Under the pieces are notes generated by a model, which had not been told where the DNA came from, did not search any database, and saw only the letters and a program-made list of their open reading frames with translations. A stretch of 64,000 nt of DNA from Morinoia aosen (taxonomy: Eukaryota > Arthropoda > Malacostraca > Amphipoda > Talitridae): the NCBI GenBank assembly GCA_030386875.1, contig CM059558.1, positions 1 to 64,000 on the forward strand, read 5' to 3'. The number at the start of each line of letters is the position of its first letter. Positions within the stretch are counted from its first letter, which is position 1. The position numbers and the translations under genes are program-made. Positions 31,650-42,986 of the stretch are shown here, one piece after another.

Positions 31650-33236
31650 CGTGCTCATTTAGACTACAATAGACATGCTCATTTAGACTACAAAAGACAC
31701 GCTCATTCAGAATACAATAGACACGCTCATTTAGACTACAATAGACACGCTCATTTAGACAACAATAGGCATGCTCATTTAGACTACAATAAACATGCTC
31801 ATTTAGACTACAATAGACATGCTCATTTAGACTACAATGGACATGCTCCTTTAGACTACAATAGACAGCTCATTTAGACTACAATAGACATGCTCATTTA
31901 CACAACAATAGACATGATCATTTAAACTACAATAGACATGCTCATTTAGACCACAATAAACATGCTCATTTAGACTATACTAGACAAGCTTATTTAGGCA
32001 ACAATAGACATGAACATTTAGACTACAATAGACATGCTCACTTAGACTACAACAGACATGATCATATAGACTACAATAGACACGGTCATTTAGACTACAA
32101 TAGACATGATCATTTAGACTACAATAGACACGGTCATTTAGACTACAATAGACATGATCATTTAGACGGCAAAACACATGATCATTTAGACTACAATAGA
32201 CATGCTCATTTAGACTACAATAGACATGCTCATTTAGACTGTAATAGACATGCTCATTTAGACTGCAGTAGACATGCTCATTTAGACTACAATAGACATG
32301 CTCATTTAGACTGCAATAGACATGCTCATTTAGACTGCAATAGACATGCTCATTTAGACTGCAATAGACATGATCATTTAGACTGGAGTAGACATGCTCA
32401 TTTAGACTGCAATAGACATGCTCATTTAGACTGCAATAGACATGCTCATTTAGACTACAATAGACATGCTCATTCAGACTACAATAGACATGCTCATTTA
32501 GACTGCAATAGACATGCTCATTTAGACTGCAATAGACATACTCATTTAGACTGCAATAGACATGCTCATTTAGACCGCAATATATATGCTCATTTAGACT
32601 GCAATAGACATGCTCATTTAGACTGCAATAGACATGCTCATTTAGACTGCAATAGACATGCTCATTTAGACTGCAATAGACATGATCATTTAGACTGGAG
32701 TAGACATGCTCATTTAGACTGCAATAGACATGCTCATTTAGACTGCAATAGACATGCTCATTTAGACTGCAATAGACATGCTCATTTAGACTGCAATAGA
32801 CATGCTCATTTAGACTGCAATAGAAATGCTCATTTAGACTGCAATAGACATGCTCATTTAGACTGCAATAGACATGCTCATTTAGACTGCAATAGACATG
32901 CTCATTTAGACTGCAATAGACATGCTCATTTAGACTGCAATAGACATGCTCATTTAGACTGCAATAGACATGCTCATTTAGACTGCAATAGACATGCTCA
33001 TTTAGACTACAATAGACATGCTCATTTAGACTGCAATAGACATGCTCATTTAGACTGCAATAGACATGCTCATTTAGACTGCAATAGACATGCTCATTTA
33101 GACTGCAATAGACATGCTCATTTAGACTGCAATAGACATGCTCATTTAGACTGCAATAGACATGCTCATTTAGACTGCAATAGACATGCTCATTTAGACT
33201 GCAATAGACATGCTCATTTAGACTGCAATATACATC
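31650..33236. repeat. 24-bp minisatellite M24, about 66 units
   Basis: Units contain CTCATTTAGACTRCAATAGA. The first third mostly has ACTACAATAG and the remainder ACTGCAATAG, with GATCAT or GGTCAT variants clustered near 32050-32180. The minus strand holds a 436-codon ORF (31980-33290) of repeating SLNEHVYC octapeptides, with its ATG in the unique flank. Because 24 is a multiple of three, one open frame is expected without selection, so I do not call it a gene. Confidence 0.95.
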
Positions 33237-33244
33237 CATGACAA

Positions 33245-33400
33245 GAGATGCATCAGAAATGACAACACAATCACCAGCGATCACATTCAAATAATGCTGG
33301 AGCTAATTATACCAATACTATTTATATCGCTCATCACATTACACAATGACAGCAATGGCACAATAGCGAGTGTAATTCAATGGGAAATGACTTACAAAAC
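33245..33400 (-). repeat. Dispersed repeat R1, copy 2 (inverted)
   Basis: The minus strand repeats the 29415-29560 sequence (GGTATAATTAGCTCCAGCAT; GTGCCATTGCTGTCATTGTG) directly beside the end of the 24-bp array. Confidence 0.7.
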
Positions 33401-33796
33401 TCACATTGAGCGTTGGTAACGACACACGTCAGAAGAAGCACAGAAATAGCATAGTTCCTGTTGATCAGAAGATAATTTTTTTCACAGATTAGAATTCCTA
33501 ATTATATCTTATATTTATTTTAATTTCGTACTAAAAAAATTAACTGTTGACTAATCTATGTGAGCATTTGAATTTTCTCTCATTTTCAGCCTGTAAAAAA
33601 TATTCTATCAGTCTAATGAAATTTTAGGCCAAAAATTAACCCATAGTTCTTCAAGCTTCGCTTCAGTTAGCACCTGGACTACTCCTAAGTTCATAAATTA
33701 TTCATAAATATATTAAGCCTGGTTAGGCTGCATGTGAGACTATGTCGTAGACTGTTGGTGAAGTACTCAAGCTGACGAGAGTAACTCCGGAGAGTT
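33401..33796. other. AT-rich non-coding interval
   Basis: Nothing beyond AT-rich unique sequence is recognisable here. Confidence 0.5.
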
Positions 33797-34020
33797 GTGG
33801 TCGCAGCTTGGTGCGGCGCTCTCCGTCTCTGTGACGCTCATAAGGACGCTCAATGGAGCATACCTGTAGAGTTTCACGAGTACCTGAATATTTTAATGGC
33901 GGGTACTGTTGGGATGGATATATCTATTGGGCATCCACATCTGGAGGATTTATTGAAGGGAAATATCAAATGCCGTCTCATTTGACATGTCGTGCACACC
34001 AGTAGTCATAGATATGCTCA
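33797..34020 (+). repeat. Dispersed repeat R2, copy 1
   Basis: GACGCTCATAAGGACGCTCA and GGCGGGTACTGTTGGGATGG ... CTGGAGGATTTATTGAA recur inverted at 39850-39993 and 45714-45790, where the PLE composite splits the copy. It is open for 62 codons on the plus strand, but conservation looks nucleotide-level, so a coding role is not supported. Confidence 0.7.
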
Positions 34021-35365
34021 CCGCTCCCCACACGCAGCTCTGGAGGGTCTGTACCTCCCCTGACCTGGGTTTGGCTGCTGTTTTTGCCAACGCTGTCTGG
34101 GGTCTGCCTTCCGTCGTGTGAACTTCTGGCCCGTGCCCTGCGGAGGTGGTGCCCTTTGTGCTAGGTCGTCACAACCGAGCCTCCTGAGGGTGGCCAGGTC
34201 GTCAGGTGGGGTGGAGAGACGTGCGGCTTCAATGCGTCGGTCTCACCTGGTGAGTCGGAGGCTGAATGGCCGTCCTGTGCTGCCCGCTGCTGCATACCTT
34301 CAAATATCTATGGCAATTGTAAACCTTATTGAAAACATCTAAATGAGGAGTATGTTCTTCCTGTCATCAATGGTGACAAAATGAGACTTTATCAATATTC
34401 GAATCTTTATTCTCCACGCCATTTCATTTCCGACTACTTACAATTCGTTTGTTTTATGGCTAGAAATATATTTTCGATATCTCTAATATTCATACAATCG
34501 TTTACGCTTTCTGTGCCGTTTACCGGCTGCAAAATTATATATAAACTCCACAGTGGTGACCCCACGCATACCTCTCACCGAAATTTTGATTCGTGTTAGC
34601 AATTTGAAACTTCGTAATTATAAATTTAATTTCATTATTCATTTCCGAAAAAACAATGCATTAATGGTTTGCGCAGTTTGGAAATTATATTTATTGAACA
34701 TTATTCATTGTAAAATATTTTTGGCATGTGTAATGGGAATTCAAGGTGAGTGATATGATCTTCGTTTGCTACATGTTATTTATGGCTAATTATAAAATAT
34801 TTATACTTCAGTGTAGAGCCTACATTGAGTTCCTTCAACCATCTCTATTTGCAAGCACTTCATAATTTCATGGTCAATGTTTTTTTCCAGCGTATTCATC
34901 AATATTATTTCTGTGACACTTGATCGCATGTTCATGAGATCCGCTGATAAGAAAGGAATTTGAGGGCAACTCTGGCGCCATGCTAGCGAGGACTATCCCA
35001 TTTGTTTGTGTGCAGTTTTCATTTTCGTGCCAACAACTTGACCTTCCAACGAGGCCCTGGACTCGAGCACGCCTGGTCAGTCACGATCTACTTGGGCCAC
35101 AACTGTTCGTTATCACCTCAAATGTAGCCAACCCATGCTTTCATACACTCATTGCACCAAGTTTGTACACAATACCCAACACCATCATTGTAGTCCCTCA
35201 AGGGAACACTAATGATATTGTGGCCATTTAATGAAACTTCCAATCTATCGCAAGCCTTTGTACAATACCGCAACCTTTGCAGGTCTAAGGAGAACTTCTG
35301 AACAACTATTTCTCAACTGTTCTATTCTATGTTGATATATTCTGTGTACACTGTTCTTTTTTTTT
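34021..35365. other. Non-coding interval with a GC-rich island
   Basis: 34030-34310 is strikingly GC-rich for this window, with a small ORF at 34118-34342 of no recognisable family. 34980-35231 has an 83-codon ORF with no motif. The remainder is AT-rich. The island could be an exon or promoter of an unseen gene, or part of an unrecognised repeat. Confidence 0.4.
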
Positions 35366-35655
35366 GTGCTCGCGATAGCCATGAGCTAGAGGTTCTGCCG
35401 CCTTAGGGCAGAGACCCGGGTTCGAACCTCGGCGCTGGCGGTGGCGATTTTCTCTGTTGGGTATAGGAGAAAAATTCCAAGCACAATACCCCACTCTACC
35501 CAGATGTCTGAAATGGGTACCGGTCTTGACAGGGGGAAAGCGTCATGGCGTCCTGGTGTTAGTTATAAGGCATTTGAAAAACCAATGTACAAGGTGATAT
35601 GTATCAGGCTTGATTTGAAATAAAGCATCCGTAGATGCCTTCATTATTACTTTGT
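35366..35655 (+). mobile_element. tRNA-derived SINE, copy 3
   Basis: This full-length copy has the head GTGCTCGCGATAGCCATGAG, a B box in CGGGTTCGAACCTCGG, the shared body and a tail GATGCCTTCATTATTA. It lies in otherwise featureless DNA. Confidence 0.9.
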
Positions 35656-35847
35656 CTTGAATGTTACGCTGCCTAACATTCAACGGCATTTCTGGGATTA
35701 TTGTGAAAACTTCTTTTTTTAATACTTAAGTTACCGATAAATTACACCAACTTTCCATAAAGGTAAGTTTGGGAGACATCGCTTGGCAAAAAGGAAAAAT
35801 TTCACGTGATCGACTACGGCAAACAATTATCCTCGTAGTAATTTTAC

Positions 35848-36534
35848 ACCAGCTAATACGTCACACTACGGCAGGTGTCGTGTTCACGCAAGTGTACTAT
35901 AGTCGTTAACTAACCACTATTGCCACCCTCACCAGCCAATACGCCACACTACGGCAGGTGTCGTGTTCACGCAAGTGTACTATAGTCGTTAACTAACAAT
36001 ATTGCCACCCTCACCAGCTAATACGCCACACTACGGCAGGTGTCGTGTTCACGCAAGTGTACTATAGTCGTTAACTAACCACTATTGCCACCCTCACCAG
36101 CTAATACGCCACACTACGGCAGGTGTCGTGTTCACGCAAGTGTACTATAGTCGTTAACTAACAATATTGCCACCCTCACCAGCTAATACGCCACACTACG
36201 GCAGGTGTCGTGTTCACACAAGTGTACTATAGTCGTTAACTAACAACTATTGCCACCATCACCAGCCAATACGCCACACTACGGCAGGTGTCGTGTTCAC
36301 GCAAGTGTACTATAGTCGTTAACTAACCACTATTGCCACCATTACCAGCCAATACGCCACACTACGGCAGGTGTCGTGTTCACGCAAGTGTACTATAGTC
36401 GTTAACTAACTATTGCCACCCTCACCAGCCAATACGTCACACTACGGCAGGTGTCGTGTTCACGCAAGTGTACTATAGTCGTTAACTAACAATTATGGCC
36501 ACCCTCACCAGCCAATACGTCACACTACCTACGG
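35848..36534. repeat. 83-bp tandem repeat, about 8 units
   Basis: Units contain CACACTACGGCAGGTGTCG, then GTGTACTATAGTCGTTAAC and a variable ACTATTGCCACC...CACCAGC junction. Units are more than 90% alike. Length varies slightly between units at the AAC[CA]A[CA]TATT junction. Confidence 0.95.
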
Positions 36535-37139
36535 CCAAACGATGCAACACTGCACACTCAGGCACGAACTGTACAGGAACACGGCCGCGTCCTGGCAGCA
36601 ACTGACCGCAGCTGTGTTCACGGGGCCAGGTTTGTCACGACCAACTTATTACTGCACCCGACTTTTTTCTGCGAGCAGCTATCGGTCAGGCATCCATCGA
36701 ACAAAAAGGGAGTCAGCTTTAACTTTCCAAGATCTTATACGTTTCTTATTATTATTTGCCTAGCCGCTTAAAGACTCTCACTGTTAGGCGTCCAAACTAA
36801 TTTACTGTGTGTAATGTTGTAAAATTTAGTGTTATACTGAAAAAATAGTGTTTTTTGTAAAATACCAGTTCATCATTGATCAAAAATAATTTTTATTGAA
36901 TGTAAATCAATAATTTAGATTTGAATAAATTACAATGGTGTGGTGGGTGTGGTGTGGTGAATGAATTACAATGGTGTGGTCTCTTTATCTATCTATCTGA
37001 AATAGAATCGGGGTGACTAATTTATTTCTAGATGTGTATTGGAATCGAATAAATGACTTGTTTACTCCTACTAATAATTGCTTATGAATTGATTCAATCA
37101 TTATGTAATTTGTAGGAAAAGTGCTTCTATAGGACACTG
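36535..37139. other. Non-coding interval with a repeat shared with 46.5 kb
   Basis: About 37010-37125 (GGTGACTAATTTATTTCTAG ... ATTGATTCAATCATTATGTA) matches 46490-46610 in inverse orientation. A short GTGTGGTG-rich patch at 36930-36980 resembles the adjacent minisatellite. 36542-36763 has a 73-codon ORF without recognisable features. Confidence 0.5.
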
Positions 37140-37975
37140 TAGCTTTACCACACCCTACCTAACCCCCAGCTTGCCCACCACACCCACCTAACCCCTAGCT
37201 CGCTCACCACGCCCCACCTAACGATAGCTCGCTCACCACACCCCACCTAACCCATAGCTCGCCAACCATACCCCACTTAACCCCTAGCTCGCACACCAAA
37301 CCACACCTAACCCCTAGCTCGCCCACCACACCCCACCTAACCCCTAGCTCGCCCACCACGCCCCACCTAACCCCTAGCTCGCCAACCATACCCCACTTAA
37401 CCCCTAGCTCGCACACCAAACCACACCTAACCAATAGGTCTCCCACCACACCCCACCTAACCCCTAGCTCGCCCACCACGCCCCACCTAACCCCTAGCTC
37501 GCCCACCAAACCCCACCTAACCCCTAGCTCGCCCATCACACCCCACCTAACCCCTAGCTCGCTCATCACACCTCTAGATCGCCCACCACGCCCCAACTAA
37601 CCCCTACCTCGCCCACCACGCCCCAACTAACCCCTAGCTCGACCACCTAACCCCACCTAACCCCTAGCTCGCCCACCACACCCCACCTAACCCCTAGCTC
37701 GCCCACCACACCCAACCTAACCCCTAGCTCGCCCCCCACACCCCACCCAACCCCTAGCTCGCCCACCATACCCCACTTAAACCCTAAGTCGCACACCAAA
37801 CCATACCTAACCCCTAGCTCGCCCACCACACCCCACCTAACCCCTAGCTCGCCCACCACACCCCACATAACCCCTTGCTCGCCCACCACACCCCACCTAA
37901 CCCCTTGCTCGCCCACCACACCCCACGTAACCCCTAGCTCGCCTACCACACCCCACCTAACCCCTAGCTCGCTGC
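37140..37975 (-). repeat. 30-bp minisatellite M30, inverse orientation, about 27 units
   Basis: Units contain CTCGCCCACCACACCCCACC then TAACCCCTAG, the complement of the 31350-31622 unit. Larger repeats are visible: a pair of variant units (CCAACCATACCCCACTTAAC then CACACCAAACCACACCTAAC) recurs, suggesting amplification of multi-unit blocks. Confidence 0.95.
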
Positions 37976-38080
37976 ATTATATGAATGCAGCATTATTATA
38001 TATATGAATGTGATCGCTAGTAACCATGATACCATTTCTCATGCTATCACCATGGCTTCATACCATCATTATCACAGCGA
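37976..38080 (+). repeat. Dispersed repeat R1, copy 3 (partial)
   Basis: GAATGTGATCGCTAGTAACC and ATGATACCATTTCTCATGCT match 29495-29560. It directly abuts the 30-bp array, as copy 2 abuts the 24-bp array. The interval 38081-38808 beyond it is non-coding, with a minus-strand 142-codon ORF (38831-38403) of unknown nature. Confidence 0.65.
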
Positions 38081-38808
38081 AATTACCATTCAGACGGCAA
38101 AAGCTCCCCAATCGTTAAGCACTTCCGGGCTTCAAAACTAAGTCACCGCAACGGACTCAGGTAGGGTGACAATCGTACCACAACGTTTCGCATAAACTCG
38201 CTCTGCAAGTATTCATATAATATTGTTGACTTACATCAATTTTAATTAATATTCTTTATTTGAATTTCAAACTATCACCAATGGTAGATAAATAAGATAG
38301 ATCATATGAATTATTTGTTCATTCCAAATAAAGCATTTTTTATCACATCAAAAAAATATTGATTTTTTTGGATAACTAAAGAATTTTGAAAAGTGTGATT
38401 CATCAAAATGTGTCCCCCTTGAGGGGAAGGAAGCTTCCCCGCTGCCTCATGTGACCTGCTGTGAGCACCATCGCTGTATTAAGTGTTTTGCTGTTGTTAC
38501 CTCTATCGTTACTTCGGTGTGTGACCTGACGCAGGGCTGTTGTTCCTATTGTCTGCACTTGTTTCATCGTTGGACGTACGATTTCACGATTACCTTCATA
38601 ATTATTGCGGTACTCAAAGCAGTAAAATTGAAATATTGATTGTAATACAAACGCCAGTTTAGGCTTCCATCTCAATTTTCCCATTTTGTCACGTGCCGTC
38701 CACCGGCCCCTCACAAGGTGTGCAGGCAGTGTGTCGAGAGTGGGCGGGTGTGGGGGCCGAAGGAACGCCTCATCAGTTGCCATTTTGTATACCCGTGGTT
38801 TGGCAACA

Positions 38809-39097
38809 GATAATAATAATAATGAAGGCATCTACGGATGCTTTATTTCCAATCAAGCCTGATACTTATCACCTTGTACATTGGATTTTCAAATGCCTTA
38901 TAACTAACACCAGGATGCAATGACTCTTTCCCCCGGTCAAGACCGGAACCCATTTCAGACACCTGGGTATAGTGGGGTATTGTGCTTGGAATTTTTCCCC
39001 TATATCCAATAGAGAAAATCGCCACCAGCGCCGGGACTCGAACCCCGGTCTGCCTGCACATAGGCAAGTTCGATAGTCACACGGCTACGACGAGCAC
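38809..39097 (-). mobile_element. tRNA-derived SINE, copy 4
   Basis: A minus-strand copy with an (ATT)n tail at 38809-38821 and the head ending at 39097 (GTGCTCGTCGTAGCCGTGTG on the minus strand). The body is about 90% like copies 2 and 3 by eye. Confidence 0.9.
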
Positions 39098-39849
39098 AGC
39101 AGACGCATCTTTTCTGTTCACTGAAAACTTCACCATCTAACGAGGCAAATGATACAAATAGAGAATATCCTCATCCGTAGATTACGATAAAGAGCTGGTA
39201 GCTATCGTCAGTTGCCCATCGACAATTGTACTGATCGTCACCGTAATAAAGTTCAACAACTGACGTCTGTACGCGCCAGCGGCGGGCATGCGACTGCCAA
39301 GTTTCACAATTCACATGTCTAACCACCTGAACCGTATATGTGAAAGGAATTCACAGAAATTCGCGGACTCTTAGAAGCCAAACTTGGTTGTAAAAATGAC
39401 ATACTATTCGGGCGAGGTTAGCAACTCTTTCCTCCCGTATCCAATTTGTTGATTACATGTATTAAAGTTACGAATAATTTTCCCTAAATAAAAACGAATA
39501 ACTTTTTTCGTGTAAAAAATCTATTGTTTTCGTTGTAACTAGTGAAGAAGCTATTAAAAATTTAATTCATGCGCGAATTTTTCCAAGTATAGAAATCAGT
39601 TTTAGAGTGCTTTGCAAAATCGAATTTTCAAAGTTTTACGGTAACAAAATTATTTTCAGAAAAATGTCGGATACAATCGTACAGTCATCTTTTCATTAAA
39701 TAGAAAGAAGCTCTCACCTTATTCACCCCGTCGCGGACAACATTTATGTGTTGTTGTTGTTACTAGTGTTACTTTCTATACAGTTTGTTGTGCTGCTATT
39801 CTTCCTACCGCCATTACGCGCCATCGCGGTAGACGACGACTTACAATTA
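39098..39849. other. Non-coding interval
   Basis: AT-rich unique sequence; no ORF with a recognisable motif, no array and no transposon end found. Confidence 0.5.
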
Positions 39850-39993
39850 CTATGATCATTGTTTCATTACTACTGGTGTACACAGCCCGTCAAAAATGAC
39901 GGAATCTATATTTCCTTTCAACAAATCCTCCAGCTGTGGATGCCCAACAGATATATACATCCCAACAGTACCCGCCATCAAAATATTCTTGTA
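39850..39993 (-). repeat. Dispersed repeat R2, copy 2, left part (split by the PLE composite)
   Basis: The minus strand matches 33890-34020 (GGCGGGTACTGTTGGGATG; CTGGAGGATTTGTTGAAAGG). It breaks at AATATTCTTGTA (39982-39993) and resumes after the PLE at 45702 with the same 12 bp. Confidence 0.8.
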
Positions 39994-40119
39994 ATGATTT
40001 AATTCAATGTTTTGCCGTTTGCAAAGTCTAACTACAAATAAAATAGCAAGGATAGTCACTTTTAAAATAGACATTATTTCTTAGAGAATTTAATAGGTCA
40101 GCACTAAAAACATAAATGA

Positions 40120-40164
40120 GAAAATGAACGTTTCGACCACAAGGGTCATCTTCAGCATCTGGGA
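40120..40164 (-). ncRNA. Hammerhead-ribozyme-like motif, PLE copy 2a
   Basis: This is identical in all core and stem positions to the motif at 45572-45616, on the opposite strand. The corresponding site in copy 2b (about 42897-42942) has a changed stem II base and ACAT in place of ACGT, so that copy looks damaged. Confidence 0.55.
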
Positions 40165-40229
40165 AAATACAAGAGATTTTTTACAGACAAAAAAAAAATA
40201 TACACACATATGAATAACATTTGTAATTG

Positions 40230-41700
40230 CTAACAGGAAATTTGCAAGGGGAAGGAAGATTGGGCATCATTTAAAACCGGTTTGTCTTTCATGATAAAAA
40301 GAGACTCTAAAATTCGAAGATCTGTTTGACTAGAAGATGTTGCAATTATCTGGAAATCATCTAAGCGAACAGGCAAGTCGCACTTTTCTGCATGTGCACG
40401 CACAGAGGATTGAGAGGGAGAAGCAAGAGGCCTATTTGTTCGAAAGCTTCGTCCAGCATGCTCTGCTACACGAGTACGCAAGGCCCTTTTTGTGGACCCC
40501 ACGTACTCAGACGCACACAGTGCGCAACGATACTTGTAGACGACTGAAGAGAGCAAAGCCTTCGGAAGCTTATCTTTGTAATTGAAAAAAGAATTGATTT
40601 TGTATGCGTTCACTAGAATTATCCGAAAATTAATATGCATTAAATGTTTTGATAAAAGCGTCAGCAAATCTTTTTTCAATTTTTCAGATTGGTAGCCAAA
40701 ATATGGTATAACAAAATAAAAATCTTTTTTCCGTACGGTTGTCATAGGTGGGCGGTCACAAAATTTTGAATTTAAAAACTTTTTGATTGAGGAATGTATC
40801 AGCCAAGCGGGGAAACCATTATTACGGAGAAAGTTATTCAAAAATTCAACTTCACCATGAAACGACTGAAAACTTGAACATACATTATACGCTCTACATA
40901 ACAGAGTTCTGATACTATTTAATTTGAAACGAAAATTACAAAAACTATAGAAACTCAAACCCAACCCAGTAAATGTTTGCTTGCGATAGACGGAACTGTG
41001 AAATTTGTTATTTCGACGAGTAATCATAGAATCCAGAAACGGGAGACAGTTTTCTTTTTTAAGTTCCATGGTGAACTTAATATTCGGATGCTGAGAATTC
41101 AAGTACGACAAAAATAGGTTACAATGAGAACTATCTTTAAATAAAAGGAATGTATCATCAATGTAACGTTTATAGAATACAGGCTTATATTCAACCGGAC
41201 ACATTTCCAACCACCTTTTTTCGTGAAAAGCCATGAACATATTAGCAAATGTAGGTCCTAACGGGAGCCCCATTCCTAGCCCGTCTAATTGCTGATAAAA
41301 GATATTGTCAAAAATAAAAAATGAATTTAGAACAGAGAGTTGCAACAAAGTTTTGAACAAAGATTTGGTTAAGCCAATAACAGAATCAGTCTGAGAAAAT
41401 AAGTAATCTAAACAAATCTCTATGGTCTCGTGTAGCGGAATATTAGTGAATAAATTCTCGACATCAAAAGAAGCCATAAAAAGGTTATCTGCGTTATCAA
41501 TAGAAACCACATCGCTTACAAAAGCTTTTGAATTTTCCACTGTATAATCATTAGAAGTAAAGGGAGTCAAAATAGGTACCAAAAATTTGGCCAGATTGAA
41601 GCTAGGAGTACGGTAGGCTGCAAAAATAGGTCTGAACTGAAAATTCACATCGAAATTGCGTTTGTGGATTTTAGGTAAGCCATATAAAACACCAGGAGCG
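40230..41700 (-). pseudogene. PLE reverse transcriptase/GIY-YIG polyprotein, copy 2a, 5'-truncated
   Basis: From the truncation point at 41700 the frame stays open to 40230. It shows FRPIFAAYRTPSF, MASFDVENLFTNIP (first catalytic Asp), GLGMGLPLGPTFANMFM, RYIDDTFLLF (the catalytic YIDD) and the thumb, then CALCASEYVGSTKRALRTRV and AGRSFRTNR of the GIY-YIG nuclease, ending LQISC. All catalytic residues visible in this part are present. It lacks only the N-terminal third, so it is the best-preserved protein of the family here. PLE reverse transcriptases are related to telomerase. Confidence 0.9.
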
Positions 41701-41702
41701 CT

Positions 41703-42832
41703 TGTTCAAAACTTTGTTGCAACTCTCTGTTCTAAATTCATTTTTTATTTTTGACAATATCTTTTATCAGCAATTAGACGGGCTAGGAATGGGGCTCCCG
41801 TTAGGACCTACATTTGCTAATATGTTCATGGCTTTTCACGAAAAAAGGTGGTTGGAAATGTGTCCGGTTGAATATAAGCCTGTATTCTATAAACGTTACA
41901 TTGATGATACATTCCTTTTATTTAAAGATAGTTCTCATTGTAACCTATTTTTGTCGTACTTGAATTCTCAGCATCCGAATATTAAGTTCACCATGGAACT
42001 TGAAAAAGAAAACTGTCTCCCGTTTCTGGATTCTATGATTACTCGTCGAAATAACAAATTTCACAGTTCCGTCTATCGCAAGCAAACATTTACTGGGTTG
42101 GGTTTGAGTTCCTATAGTTTTTGTAATTTTCGTTTCAAATTAAATAGTATCAGAACTCTGTTATGTAGAGCGTATAATGTATGTTCAAGTTTTCAGTCGT
42201 TTCATGGTGAAGTTGAATTTTTGAATAACTTTCTCCGTAATAATGGTTTCCCCGCTTGGCTGATACATTCCTCAATCAAAAAGTTTTTAAATTCAAAATT
42301 TTGTGACCGCCCACCTATGACAACCGTACGGAAAAAAGATTTTTATTTTGTTATACCATATTTTGGCTATCAATCTGAAAAATTGAAAAAAGATTTGCTG
42401 ACGCTTTTATCAAAACATTTAATGCATATTAATTTTCGGATAATTCTAGTGAACGCATACAAAATCAATTCTTTTTTCAATTACAAAGATAAGCTTCCGA
42501 AGGCTTTGCTCTCTTCAGTCGTCTACAAGTATCGTTGCGCACTGTGTGCGTCTGAGTACGTGGGGTCCACAAAAAGGGCCTTGCGTACTCGTGTAGCAGA
42601 GCATGCTGGACGAAGCTTTCGAACAAATAGGCCTCTTGCTTCTCCCTCTCAATCCTCTGTGCGTGCACATGCAGAAAAGTGCGACTTGCCTGTTCGCTTA
42701 GATGATTTCCAGATAATTGCAACATCTTCTAGTCAAACAGATCTTCGAATTTTAGAGTCTCTTTTTATCATGAAAGACAAACCGGTTTTAAATGATGCCC
42801 AATCTTCCTTCCCCTTGCAAATTTCCTGTTAG
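41703..42832 (+). pseudogene. PLE polyprotein, copy 2b, 5'-truncated
   Basis: The copy starts within the RT between motif A and motif B, at the sequence for LFKTLLQLSVLNSFF. It then matches copy 2a through YIDD and the GIY-YIG domain to the same stop at 42832, with no frame break. Because it begins after motif A, it lacks the first catalytic Asp. It supplies the upstream pseudo-LTR for copy 2c. Confidence 0.9.
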
Positions 42833-42986
42833 CAATTACAAATGTTATTCATATGTGTGTATATTTTTTTTTGTCTGTAAAAAATCTCTTGTATTTTCCC
42901 AGATGCTGAAGATGAACCTTGTGGTCGAAACATTCATTTTCTCATTTATGTTTTTAGTGCTGACCTATTAAATTCTCTAAGAAATA

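Noticed and set aside
31399..31662. GELGVRWGVV-type repeat protein (also 37204-37949 minus)
   Set aside because: A 30-bp period leaves an open frame by default; no evidence of expression or conservation beyond the repeat.
31650..33236. Regular short repeats resembling a CRISPR array
   Set aside because: The units are contiguous with no unique spacers, the genome is eukaryotic and no cas genes exist; it is a minisatellite.
31980..33290. 436-codon ORF of SLNEHVYC repeats as a real gene
   Set aside because: A 24-bp period automatically preserves an open frame; there is no signal peptide, no unique domain and the ends are array flanks.
38090..38180. 5S rRNA fragment (TTAAGCACTTCCGGGC-like stretch)
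   Set aside because: Only a few scattered bases agree with 5S rRNA; box A/IE/C elements are not in place.
40337..40585. Repeated 82-aa ORF (also at 42477 and 45151)
   Set aside because: It is the antisense shadow of the PLE GIY-YIG region in each copy.
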